From: Apostichopus japonicus
Taxonomy: Eukaryota; Echinodermata; Holothuroidea; Aspidochirotida; Stichopodidae
Assembly: GCF_037975245.1 (NCBI RefSeq)
Contig: NC_092563.1
Coordinates: 5,395,501-5,459,500, forward strand
Length of the DNA stretch: 64,000 nucleotides
Direction: 5' to 3'
A program made the translations under genes and the position numbers. Positions 11,753-24,491 of this stretch are shown here, piece by piece; position 1 is the stretch's first letter, and each line of letters begins with the position of its first letter. The notes below the pieces were generated by a model. It had not been told where the DNA came from, ran no database searches, and saw only the letters and a list, made by a program, of their open reading frames with translations.

Positions 11753-12237
11753 GTTGTTACGCTATGCTATACACTTAACTACGATAAGTTTACACATAAA
11801 CATGTATTTGAATAAACAACTGTATCAAAAGTGTTTTGTAAAAAATCGGACAAACGTTTGTATAAGAGCATGCATGTAATTGATCTACAGCAGCCAAATG
11901 TTGAACCAAAGACTATTGTGACGTTTCCAAAATTACCATATTTCATGTATGCTTTGTCTTTTTTGAGTTTTCCCTCTACTACTGCAGTCATCGATTCCCA
12001 TCGCTTCGTATGTTGAGATTTGCCTTGATATTTTTTCTCATCTTTATTTTAGTGATCGTTTTCTTCATAAATTTGCGTGTGTGAAAAAAAAATAGAAATC
12101 AATAAAAGCATTATACTAAATATACTGTTTTGTTTTTGTTGTTTTTTTGCATTGATTTTGTTAGCGTCACTCCATAATACCCACGTTTGTTAGTTTACGA
12201 AGCTTCCATAGTACTTCGTTGTTTTGATTAAATCCCT
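11753..12237. other. No gene seen
   Basis: AT-rich sequence with no recognised coding segment. The AATAAA near 12101 has no gene upstream to serve. Confidence 0.35.
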
Positions 12238-12588
12238 TTAAAGGCATTGAATACTCGCCCCAAACCGCATGCCGCGCTCTGAAAAAGTTAACTTTCCATT
12301 GCTTGCAAATGACGTTTTCTTCTTGTCGCTACAAAATGCAGACATTAATGAAACGTGATACCTTGTTATCTTTTATCTAGACCTGAGATGTCCACGCTGC
12401 TATGTACAGTGTTGTGGGTATTGACCGTAGCTGCATGTATTGCACGTAGTGTTACCGACGGCAGCAAGCTGTGTGTGTATTTTCTGTGATCGATGGTGGT
12501 GTCTAACACTTCGTTACACCTCATTCGAAACTAGGTCATATCACCGGCATGAGACGTTTCTTTGTGCGTGAGTCTTCCCATCCTTTAA
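12238..12588. mobile_element. MITE copy 1 (TTAAAGGCATTGAA family)
   Basis: A 351-bp repeat whose same-orientation copy lies at 23467-23835. Both share words such as GAAAAAGTTAACTTTCCATT, CTACAAAATGCAGACA, GATCGATGGTGGTGTCTAAC and CCTCATTCGAAACTAGGTCA. The ends are inverted: TTAAAGGCATTGAATACTC on the left, and on the right the complement of TTAAAGGATGGGAAGACTC. Both ends are at TTAA. No coding capacity. The superfamily is not certain. Confidence 0.75.
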
Positions 12589-13246
12589 CGTACGTGCTAC
12601 ACCAAACACCGGAAGTTGCTTTTTAAGCTTAAACAAATATATTTTAGTCGACTGGTTCCATCTTACTCAAGAAATTTCAGTCTTGATGATTTTTATGTTT
12701 ATGAAATACTGAGAATACTACAGTTCTGTGTACCCAAAACACCACAAATCTGTATTTCCATATCAATATGACCTTTTTTTTCGAGCATCGAACTTCTATA
12801 CGATGCCAAATAAATGACTTCCTGGAAAACACACCAAAGAAATGACAAAGGATATGGAAATAAATCTTCCTAAAATAATCTTTCTGCTGATTAATATCAC
12901 TTTTGACTTTTTATTTGCGGTTAACGACAATCACAATAAAGTCTGTTGATGGGGTCATCAGTTTACGAAATCAAAAGAATTGACAAAAAAATTGATAGCA
13001 TGGTTCACAAATGACTTAATAAAAGAATTAATGTATACGTAACTTTAATATTCATAATAATGGTATTCATATATCACATTGTGCCTCCAAATATCTGTGA
13101 TGTTTCCACCGAAAACAACTCTGCAACGACCTGATGCGAATTATTCAAACATTTTAAACTGGCATGAATGAAAGTTCATCTGATTCACTGGCCAGTTTTA
13201 GCATTTTTGAAATTGTTAACAGCTTCTATCCGTGCTCTCCTTATAC
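12589..13246. other. No gene seen
   Basis: AT-rich sequence with no recognisable features. Confidence 0.35.
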
Positions 13247-13757
13247 CAGGGTTTCCCTAACACTTTATCCGCAAACGAACCCCCTGTGGATGTCAGAGTT
13301 GTCCACGAACCCCCAACTTTTCGACGCGATCTGAGTCATTATTATACTATAAATACGCATAACAGTGCTTCGTAAAAATCAAGTTCATAGTGTAATATTG
13401 TAATGATAAAAACAAGAGATGAACAAATAATTATTTAAAAACTACAGCTCTTTATCTTCACGACGTACTGTCATGCGTACACCAACTTCACCAAAGTCAT
13501 GCGGCCTGTGTCTGTTTCATAATTCAGTTATTTATCACATGCACGGTACGGTACTACTGTGGCAACACATGCGTATGGAACGCGAAAAGAGTTTGTCGAT
13601 AGGCACGACTTTTGTACATTACCAAATTATATGATATATCAGATTTTAGTTAAACAAAAAGTACTCTAGTTTTGACTTTCAGAATCGTCTCACGACCCCC
13701 CTGGGATGGACTCACGCACCCCCTGGGGGTTCATGCACCCCAGTTTGGGAACCCCTG
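13247..13757. mobile_element. 511-bp hAT-like MITE with perfect 8-bp target duplication
   Basis: It starts CAGGGTTTCCCTAACACT and ends with the complement of CAGGGGTTCCCAAACTGG. The octamer CCTTATAC flanks both sides exactly (13239-13246 and 13758-13765). The CAGGGGTTCCCAAAC type of end is typical of hAT elements of the Charlie group. No transposase frame. Confidence 0.85.
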
Positions 13758-13765
13758 CCTTATAC

Positions 13766-15287
13766 GTTGAATCCTACACATTATTATATCCAGGTATATA
13801 TTTATAAAAGTGTACCAATTTCTCAATTTTTGTTAAATTGGACAGTGTTATAACCTGTAGGGGAGGGACGGGAGGGAAAAAGAAGGGGGATGGGAAGGAC
13901 ATGATGGGGTATTGGTAGGGGGAGAGAAGGTACGAGGGAGGCAGAAACTTGACTAACACCTTTCTCAACATTTGAACATAGCTTTACCTTTCAATGAATC
14001 AGTTACAATAAATTACTTCAGCCAGAACTGGTTACTCTAAGCAACAAAACATCAGTTTCTATTATTGTTACCAACTTACCATACCCAATGTAGAGTTTTA
14101 TTAATGGAGCACAACAAAAAACAATACAAAAACTAAAATCGAATAGAATGGAATGATGTTGAAAAGCTACAATACAAAACTGGTTGTAATACTATCAAAA
14201 AATAACTGACATTAATCAAATTTATCTTCTTTTAGGACTTTTAAGGTTACAAAGAGTGGAAGCACCTTTAACAAAAACAAAGAAGAAAAAAACATTTCAC
14301 TTGTGGTTATTTATTCAAGGTGAAACATTTGCATAAATGTTAAACAGTCCTTGGCATCACAGTTTGCTGTTATTAATACTAATGTTACAAAGCATCCGGG
14401 TGGCAAAACTAGATCACAATTGAGCAAATCATCATTAAATTCATCCCTAGTTAATGGTTACCTTTGAGTGGTATCTCCGTAGCAACCGTACTTTAACAGT
14501 TCCTTGCTGTATGCCAGTAACAACATGCAAAAATGCTACCAGTTTCAAAAGCAGAATATTCTGTAAGAATTCTTTAACAGTTTCTTCTGCACACTGTAAT
14601 TCCATCACAAGTTTCTTTGACACACAGAAATGAAAACAAGAAGAAAAAAAGAAGTTTGTTTCGCCATTACGACGGGATTCAAAGGATGGTTCACATCTCT
14701 ATTATCTGCCAGTAAGTTTCTGGATTTATTAGAAGAACTAACACCATGAAACACATTGAAATCTTTTTATTTCACCTTTACTATAGCTAACCCATACATC
14801 ACTTTTCACAACTTCACATTATTCTAAACAACGATTTACCCTCTTCAGCCAGAAATAAGTCAAGTTTGATCGCTTGCGATCAGGCCGTCAAGAAACTTCA
14901 AATTGTTTCCTTGTGTTCTTCCTGATCCTCATTAAAACTAAGCTCATTAACAGTTAATCATGCACTTCTATAAATATAGTCAAAACATTGTAAAAAGATT
15001 CTACAAATACTTTTATGAAGAATAAGAAGAGTTGCACACGGAGAGAGGTTATAGACAGCTGTTGACTGTACGGGTCGCGACGCTTCCACTTAAAAAACAA
15101 GAAAATAAGCTGCCCGCGATGCGGTTTCCTTTTCAAGAGGTTGCGGCTTGTCAGATATGTAAACAGCGCGAGGCACAAATATAGAATCAAACATGTAGCC
15201 CATACATTTATACCGCTTCGGGTCCACACAAAATAAAGGTATGCCCGACACGTGATCATAATCCTTTAATGGACTCTCGACAGTTCC
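13766..15287. other. PRMT5 3' flank / 3' UTR region
   Basis: No other gene is seen between the transposon and the PRMT5 stop codon. A G-rich purine tract with many GGG runs lies at 13859-13945 and could form a quadruplex on the plus strand. The 3' UTR of PRMT5 must begin at 15287 and run leftward. Confidence 0.4.
14766..14771 (-). terminator. Candidate PRMT5 polyadenylation signal
   Basis: AATAAA on the minus strand, about 520 bp past the PRMT5 stop codon. Other minus-strand AATAAA hexamers exist further left, for example near 14095, so this is only one candidate. Confidence 0.3.
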
Positions 15288-18200
15288 TCACAGTCCGATG
15301 GTATATGATCGGCCGTTGATGTTTTGGAGGGGGGTGGCCACAGGTTCTGTTAGACACCACTCGTACCAGATGTTACGTGGGGTGCAGTTGCGCCAAAAGT
15401 GGACCACTATCCTGGTCCCCGATTGTAAATGAACTGGTTCCTGGTGGAAACAAAAACAAAAATGTTCAGGGAAAGAGCCATGTTCACTTCCGCTCCAAAA
15501 TATCTCCATCTTCAAGAGCTCTTTAGACAAGGAGTAGGACGTGACGATAAAAACCAACTTCTCTGTCCTGTGCTACTCTCCATCAATGAACAAAGAGGCT
15601 GGTGGAGTACATGGGCAAAGGAGACAAGATACTACACCATGAGGAGGGAGAGGGAAGTGGTAGGGTAGGGTAGAATACAAAGCAAAAAGACTATACAAAC
15701 AGAATCAACTAGCAGTTTAGTCTTTCCTGACATATTAACACTTTGTACTTAACAGTCTATGACTAACTCTCTTTTGACTTATTTCTCATCATGGGGTTAA
15801 AAAAAAACAATTTTAATTTCAGTCATTTAATCTTTGGCATTTACTTACCTTAAGGGGAAAGAATAATGGAAACCAGCTGAACATCCCTTCTGAGTATGTT
15901 CTCGGTTCTGTGCCTGTGGATGATGATAGACAATGAAAGGCAATTATCACACCAAACATATCCCCAAAGTAACAAAGTCATGCAATCACAAAAATTGTTA
16001 GATTCAGATCACAGAACTAGCCTTTCTGATAGAGAAAGTCTACCGAATTTAGTAAAATAATCATGAGTTTTCCAACTTCTACTAGAAAATTCGTCAAAAA
16101 TGTGTTCTTTATTCAGAACCTTTAATACAGCTTGGGCGATGTATTACTCACTGAGCATGATGTCCCCGTACAACACTGTGTCAAAGTACCCAGCGAACCC
16201 GTGCAGCTCCGACTCCATCTCGACTTCGAATGCGAGGCTCTTGTAGCGAGAGTTGTCTGTGGGAGGCGGGTTCGGATGCTCAAAGGTGAATACTGGTTTC
16301 GATTCGGCAAGTATGGTGACGTTGTGGAGACGGACCACGTAGGGTGTTTCAAAGTGAGCCTAGATAAGGGGATGTTAAAAAAAAGGGGGTAAAAATAATC
16401 TAACACAACAGACACGACAGATTTAGCTACTCGTTAAGTTTTGTAAAATTTCTCTCAAACTTCAAATAACTGGTTTTGAAGCTTCGTGTGCATGACACTA
16501 GTAACAATATATTCTGAGCTCAAGTCACTTAAAATATTCTCTCACAAATAGGACACTGCATTGAGAGGACTTCTATCCATTCTTTGTGAACGGTAGAACA
16601 TGATATCCCATATTTCTCTGTGGGATGAGGGTGGAGTAGTTACGTTACTTACTTCGGGGTTCTTATCTCTTTCCTTACATAGTCTGACTTCATTGTACAG
16701 TTTATGTGACATCAGAGGGCTAAGGTGTGAAGTGTACTTGCACGGTATACTGATGCAGTCATCTGGAAAACAAAATAAACACTGTAGACTATAACTCAAA
16801 TATGATAGGTTAGGAATACCGATCCTAGGGCTGATGAAGTCAGTCGTGGCTATGGAGAAAATAACGGGTACACAGCTGAGAGATATTACTAGTCCACATT
16901 GGACATTTATCTCAACAAAAGTTGGTCTAAGGTCCTTCAAATTGACCAACATCTGGACCATCCAAACACCAAATTTCAACTACACTCACATCTCTGGTAG
17001 AAGTAACATTTCTAGCTACATTTCAGTATATCTCAACGGTAGTTTGTTACCAAGTTACTTCAAAGAAATGACTCTAAAAACCTCCCAATGATAAAAAAAT
17101 TTGATCTGCAATCAGAGAATAACTCTTGAAAACGTTAGGCAGAATTTACAGCCATAGCATTCACAATGGCCGCTCAACAACAGCTTGTATCTGTCCATTT
17201 AGAAACCGATCACGCTATTTACCTTTCAGGAATTTTTGCGCTCCGTCTAAACATTCCGGCGAGAGTTCGTTATCCCCGAATGACCCGAGCAGTTCGCTGA
17301 CGATGATGTCTGCCTTCTCGGGCGCTTCCCATTCTCTCATGTCCGTCTTGACCACTGTGACCTTGTCCCCCCATTTATCTTCTTTCAGCGAGTATAACCT
17401 GACAGAGTAAAATACAGAGACGATTCCAAAACGCGAGGGACTGTCTTCACAATCAGTACCGCACTGATAAAGAGCAGTTGGATATCATTTCAAAACAATC
17501 ATTTGTCACCTACAAGAGCAGGTTACAATTAAGCGCGTTCGACTAGAGGCTATCCTACCAATATAAAGGTACAGTACAAGTCATTCACCAAGACATCAAA
17601 GTATACGCTTAATAATATAAAAGTAAATTCATCAAAGTTGTCTTGTTTTCTTTGCAATAAATAAATTAATATAATTTTAAGTCATTGATACCTTGGATTC
17701 TAATATTCCCCCTGCTATGAGCATGGAGTTTAGATACTACACAAAGTTGAAACCATTTACACAACCATTTTAAACCCCATCAAGTTTCTAATCACATCCC
17801 AATCGGTTTGCAATCAAAAAATTGGAGCATTACTCAAAGCAGCTTTATTTTGAAAAGTCTTTTCATACTTTTGAAGCAAAATGTGATGCAGATCGTGAAT
17901 CGTCAATTTACCAATTTCTCTTTGTCCCCCCAAGATCTGATACTGACGATGAATGTGTGAGAATTTATATATCAATTGAGGACTTACGTAACCACGGCGT
18001 TAGGATTTTTCTCGACTGCGTAGACCACGATCTCTCTCTCCGCCTGTTCGGCTGCTTTCAATGATGCTGTGACTAATGGACCTCTACCAGCTCCAAGGAC
18101 CATGACTACACTGCAGAAAGAAAAAACATCAAACAGAAATAAAGTGCTGATAATGTCATATATGAAGGCTCAAAGCAGATATGTCAACATGCAAACAACT

Positions 18201-21200
18201 TCACCTATCATGGTCTACCCCGGTAAAGATCGAACTGTTATTGGCTCTGAGTGTGAGGGGCCCCATCAAGGAAGGAGCACCCTGCCGGTGGTCCCGGGGG
18301 CGCCACCAGCCAGATTTTTTTTAAAGATTTTTATATATTCTTGTTCTCTTGATAGCAATTTCAAGCACAAAAATGCATGAAGAGGAAAGAGGAATTATTT
18401 GGAGATTTCTTTACTCAACAAATTACTGCGTGGCGAAATACTCCACTTGCATACACCCTTTAAAGGTTATATGGCGTTGTTAAGCAGAACGTCAGAAAAC
18501 TTTAAAAACGAGACAGCCTTCGGTGAGATGGGACAAAAAAGGAAGATGTGTACTCACGTTGTCCGGGAGTCTTTCTCCGTCTCGGGTACCCTATCCAGCA
18601 GAGCCTTGTAAACTGCTTCTTGATATTGTGTGTACTTGACAGGATCTTTCTCAAATATCTCGTACGTCTGCGATTCTAAGTTGTCAGAGAGAGGCTGAAA
18701 TACAGATTGAACATAGCATCACACTTTCTTACAAGATGTATGCAGCAAACTTGTGTTTCGGTCAACGACAAAATGGTACCTGTGAAATGTCACATGTCAG
18801 CGGGCCACGCAAAGTTTTAACTAAAAAGTAGTCGAGTCGAGTGGTTACAGATGCCAAGTCATCGACTTGCATTGAAAGGTAAGGGTACAGATAGCCTTGT
18901 ACCCCTCCTCCAACCCCCAACCACCTCCCCCCTCCCCAATCCCCACAAAGAAAAGAAGACTAGTCTACCCTGCCAGTAAAATTTACAGAAACTTGCTGTA
19001 AATATGATTCGAAAGCTTACTTGTAGTGGACATTGCAGGTAGTCTTCGTACCCTTTGGCGAAGGCATCGACGCCACTCAGTGGAGGTTGTGATTGGTAGA
19101 GGTGGTCTAGGTACTGCTGGTATGCCTTGATGCCTTTATCTGGGTGATGGTTGGTTCCAGCAATCATCATTTGTACATCCAACTCGAGGAAACGGAGAAA
19201 GCAGGTAAAGAGACAAAACAAAACAAACAAAACATCTCAAATTCCCTAAGTTGCTCTTACCGCATACATTTCTTCGAATCTTTTTCAAACGTTTGGGTAA
19301 ATTTCTTTCTTTACATCCATCCCTTCCCCCTTCACCAATCAATGAATTTTACTAAAACAGTTTTCGAAGTTTTCTTCTTGAGACTGACATCAGCATAACA
19401 GTTTGTTTTCTTCAGCCACCAAAATTGTTACACCGCGAGCACAGTGCGTATAACAAAAGTGAGAGTTGTCTAGAATTTAAACATACGCTGTAAACAAGTT
19501 TGCTTTTAGCTCACCGTTCACAACATATATTGATGTACTCATGTTTATGCATCACAAAGGGTCTTTTCTAGCCAGCCTTCCATTTTTCTCTCCACCCATA
19601 CACTCTACTTCCTCATGAATTCCAATCTCCCCCCCTCCCCCCGCCCCCACCCACTCCACCAACTACAGTATGGGCTACATCACTGTTACCACAGCTGTCT
19701 CTAATAATCCAACCGATGATAACAGCGATGTGTGGTCCACCGACCATGGACTTACTTTAAATAACTTCATCACAAGAGATTGGTGGGCCTTTGAGAGAAC
19801 TGGGAAACCTTTCTTGTTGGTGAGGAATACGTTGGTATTTAAGATTGCACATTTAACTGGTTCTCCGACCCACCTGTCAATGACATCGCTGGAGGGAAGA
19901 TCTGCAGGTATTTCTAGGGCTGTATAAAATAATGATTTAATAAACTTAATTACTGAATAAAGGCACTGACCGACGACATCATTGTCAACATCAGTCACAA
20001 TACGGAAAAATTTTTGACACCTAGTTCGTTTGGCAAGAAATCATAACCGAAAAATGAATAATAATAATAACTTAGTCACGACAGGTAAGAAATACTTTTA
20101 AGATAACAAACTGATTTAAATCTTCTATTGGGTAGAATGCTTTAATTACATTTTATATAGAGCATGTGGAAAGCTCATGACTACTATTGATATGTGAATA
20201 TAGAAAGTGAAAACTGTCTCATCAATGTATACATGTACCGTAATTAATTGAAGCCCGATGATAACCTGCTTCAATCAGTTTCTCAGCCAGGACTAACATT
20301 TAAATGAGTAAAATGGTGAAGTAGACACTAGGCTGTAAATGTGAAAATCATTGTAATTTAGGATGCACTGTAGGCGCAAAAACTAATCTTGATAAAGTCG
20401 AAGCCAGTAAATAATTTAGGTTTTAATAAAAGATCCTTTAAACATCAGCTGGTTATCAATTACAGTTGCTGGACTTCTCAGTCTACCCAAAGACCCCTTA
20501 GGTCAGCTCCTTAGATACAACACAAAAATGTTCTTAAGACTTTTGAAGTTTAATGCATCATAAATTTGTCAGGGACAAAAACCTGTTGGATATTATAATT
20601 CCTGGATTTTCTCTCACTGGTTGGTTCAGTTATTACAATTAAAGAAAACAATGGATTAATATTAACATTTAGGCCCGTATATGAGCAGGGGGGCCAACAC
20701 CATCATCAATTAAGCCTTTGAGGAAACTTTCCAGGGATTCGACCAATCTTTTAACTTAGGTAAAAATCTTAAAACCCAGAACAGGTCGGTCAGATATCCA
20801 ACCTAGGATTCTGATTGCTGAGAGGAATGTGAGTACTGGTCGTAAACAAGACCAAATGAAACATTTCTCACCAATGCCAAGCCTCTTGTTATGGTTACAC
20901 ACTGTCCTCAGGGTACTCCACCACCTCCAAGAGTCCGATTCTGACTGGTCCCCATCGCTACCATCCAGCTTCTGTTTCACCTCATTCTCCACCAATCCCT
21001 CCGCACAAGTCTCGGCCACCATGGGAACGTGAATCCAGACCTTGAGACAGATTTCAAGAAAATTTATTATGTTCTTCACGAAAAAAAATATACACAGAGG
21101 CATTGCAAATCACCTTGGCTTCCAGAACAGCTTGATGCAGTTTGACAGACTTTGACAGAACTAGCTGTTGATAAGATCACTTCATGGGATGATGGTAAAA

Positions 21201-24200
21201 AATTGCCAGAAGGACTTGGTTGCAATATATAACATAAAATTTACCAAAACCAATTCGTCAGAAATAATGGAAATATGGAATGAGAGACAGGATCGAGAAA
21301 AATATTTTTCATCTTGAAAGCCTGGAAATTAGTATGACAAAGGGTGGACAACTGATGATGTGCATGTTAACTGAAGGAGGCGAGGGGTGGGGGGGGGGGG
21401 GGTTAAGGGCAAATGAAAAATTTCAAGAAAAAAGAAATGACCTTTTATGACAATGTCAATGATCTAATCGGGCTGATTTTGGATATATGGCTTATTTTGA
21501 ACCATGCATATATTGATCTGACATGTTTTTCAGGAGCTCTACATACCTGGTGATTGCTGTGACCTTGTAAGTGACTGAGAAGACACCTGCTTAGATTTAC
21601 ACACTCTGGACCGTTTAGAGGAACCATGAGCGCTGGCAAGCTCAGATGAGCTCCATATAATAGTTCCTCCATCAACGCTCCTTCAGAGTTTTTGCGGACC
21701 ACCTCGTCCGGGGAATCCACCTGGATCCATGAGGATAGTTTTCCTACCACTAGAGAGCTCCAGTCTTTTGAAATTTGAAAAATAAAATATCTGAGCCTGA
21801 CCAGGGAGAAATAAAAGCTACGTAGTACTAGTAGAAATGCATGAAATGCAGGAACCTAGACATGCAATACATACAGTAATGCCTTCAAATTTGCATTGTC
21901 ACCTATACTAGGAAGGATTAATTACAACCAAAGCAGAACAAATGTGACCTTATATGGCAGTATGCCTTCATTAATGCATTGATACGGTTGAGCCAAGATG
22001 GCAGTATCTGTTGCAAAGCAAAACTTTATAGTCAGAGTTCTGGAGCCTGAAGCACATTTAAATGATCAGAACAACACAGTATTTCAAGAACTTCGCTTTT
22101 CACAGATCTACTACAGTATGTACATTAAGCAATAATAATAACAATATAGCAGATTTTAATCGTTCAATTAACAGAACTGGAAAAACACTAGACTACAAAC
22201 ATGGCTCAAAGACGGGACAAAAATGGTTCCTTGTTTTCTATCGTAATTGTAAGTGGAATCTAGCCCTGCTATTTCTTTCAAACCTTGTCAAAGCAAAGAA
22301 TGTGGTTGCCATGGTCAAACTGACGACACACTATGTTTTAAGAACAAGCTCAAATTAAATTAAACTAAAAGCATCACCCTAAATTGTTACCGAAGACATC
22401 ATCGTCAGTTAAGTAATTAATTTATCAATGTTTTACAATGATACACATGATGTTTAAATGAAAATACTTTTTCATACTTTCCTTAGCTTGTTTTTCAAAC
22501 TAATCATTATAGGTTTCTTCCAATATACCTTAATTTTAGCCTAACTCTTCATGTAGATAAACAGAATATTTACCTTGACTGGACAAGATCAAATCTGGTC
22601 TTGTAAAAGCTCCTTGGCGGTCCCTGGCTTTGCCTTCAATGTATTCTCTCTTGAACCGTGGATGCACAATTGGCATTGCAATAAAGTCAAAGCTGGACAA
22701 GGAAAACAATTGAAATATAGCAAATTAAAATTTTAATTACAACAAGAAGTTTATTAACTGTGCCTTATAAATATGATATTAATCTTGACTCCACAAGACA
22801 TGGTTAAATTGTACAGTTCTTGTTACAGCTCTATATGTTGCATTGAATTTGATATACATACACGTGCCAATCACAACTATTAAATTTAATGCACTAATGA
22901 ATTTGTACTTAAACACATCAAAATCATACTAGGAACACTCAAAGTATGCAAAACAATCAAAACTTTGCAAAGTATGAAACATAACACAACTTTTTTGTTC
23001 GAATTAATATCTGTTCTGAATCATTAGGAATGCATGAAAACTTATAGGTCACTTTTTAGGCAGCAATGAATTTAATATTCTCAACTATTTTATATGTGAA
23101 TAAAACCATGTTGATTGATCAGAATTACATTAAGTTAATAATGTAATGCAAAACTCACTACTGTAATACAAAATGACATTGATCTCATATTTTAATTTAA
23201 TCTTAAATCTTTCATATCACTGATCAGCATCACCAATGGCAAATCAACGGAACGTACACCTGGAAATTACTTACATTTACAAGGAAAGGTAAACACATGT
23301 ATACACAACTTACAACAGTACTTAACAACTCCCCCTTTCCCCTCTTGTACTCTCCTCCACACCTTCCTTGCAATAGTACTACTAGAATACTGGGTAAACT
23401 TGAAAATTTATACTTTGAAGCCAAATATATTTGAAAACTCAGTATATTACACAATTAAGTTATTCTTTAAAGGCATTGAAGACTCGGCCCAAACCGTGTG
23501 CCGCTCTCTGAAAAAGTTAACTTTCCATTGCTTGCAAGTGAAGTTTTCTGCTTGTCGCTACAAAATGCAGACAGTAATAAAACGTGATACCTTGTTTTCT
23601 TGAGCTGGACCTGAGATGTCCATCACTGTATCGTTTGTACACAGTCTGTGCTGTGGGTATTGACCGCAGCCCTATGTACTGACTGTACACTAGTGTCTAA
23701 TTAAAGGTAGCAAGCTGTGTGCGTATTTTCTGGGATCGATGGTGGTGTCTAACACTTCTGTTACACCTCATTCGAAACTAGGTCAGATTACCGGCATTAG
23801 ACGTTTCTTTTTGCGCAAGTCTTCATGCCCTTTAACTTTAGAATCCCATGGTTTAGGAACTTACTATAAGAAAATCCTATGTTGTGCTAATAATGTTATA
23901 TTAGGTTATGCTATATTATACTATCAAATGATATATTCATAAAATCATGTTACATGTATGACCCCCCCCCCTCCCTACAGCTGCCACTTAATATGATGAG
24001 CTTCTACATCGTTACCATATTAATAATATGAGTGTGGCATGCATTTCAATGTTTCATATTTACATAGCAGATAGGCTAATTAATTATAGTATAACAAGGG
24101 TGTTGGCTAACTTAGTACATCTTTCATGCCTTGCTACCATGCTAGATTCAACTGAAGGATCCTTTTATTCCTTTTAATTTATGGGGTTGTAAGGATGAGC

Positions 24201-24491
24201 TGATGCTCGCAAATAAAGGTAGACTAGCCTAGCTAGTTCGTTATCCACAGTACGCACTTGTACATATAACAATAAACAACATGAAAACTTGTGGGCCTAC
24301 CCACGTGTGACAACAGTTCGCTGTCACACAATACTGACAAATTGACATGTAGGCTAGGCCTATTCTCTAGTACAACGGGGAGAAGGATGCACGAGGAGAG
24401 CTTACCCGGAATAAGATGCCATCTGAAGAGAATTTGATATATCAGGGACACAGATGAGGTCCCTTCCACATGAAACATGTTGATTTGCCAT
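15288..24491 (-). CDS. PRMT5: Protein arginine N-methyltransferase 5 (13 coding exons, 629 aa)
   Basis: Type II arginine methyltransferase: it makes symmetric dimethylarginine on histone and Sm proteins, usually with the WD protein MEP50. Coding exons in order: 24491-24406, 22692-22574, 21764-21547, 21040-20872, 19919-19756, 19182-19021, 18694-18558, 18110-17988, 17398-17223, 16762-16653, 16359-16152, 15913-15849, 15440-15288. All introns are GT/AG and all junctions keep frame. The N-terminal TIM-barrel part contains [11 protein letters not shown]. The SAM-binding GAGRG is at about residues 358-362. The double-glutamate loop [15 protein letters not shown] has E428 and E437 (human E435/E444). 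F320 (in YEIFEKDP) matches human F327, needed for symmetric methylation. The C-terminus is GRSYTIGL. Human PRMT5 is 637 aa, so this copy is complete and looks active. The start [12 protein letters not shown] aligns with the human N-terminus. The acceptor of exon 6 is CTCGAG rather than CAG. Confidence 0.97.
23467..23835. mobile_element. MITE copy 2 (TTAAAGGCATTGAA family) in PRMT5 intron 1
   Basis: A 369-bp copy of the 12238-12588 element in the same orientation. The inverted ends are clearer here: TTAAAGGCATTGAAGACTC on the left, and on the right the complement of TTAAAGGGCATGAAGACTTG. It lies in the large first intron of PRMT5. Confidence 0.75.

Noticed and set aside
16542-16979. 145-codon minus frame
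   Set aside because: Only its middle (16653-16762) is real, as PRMT5 exon 10. The rest is flanking intron that happens to be open.
24233-24478. Minus frame starting at 24478 as the PRMT5 start
   Set aside because: It is out of frame with the conserved [11 protein letters not shown] segment. The ATG at 24491 gives the PRMT5 N-terminus.
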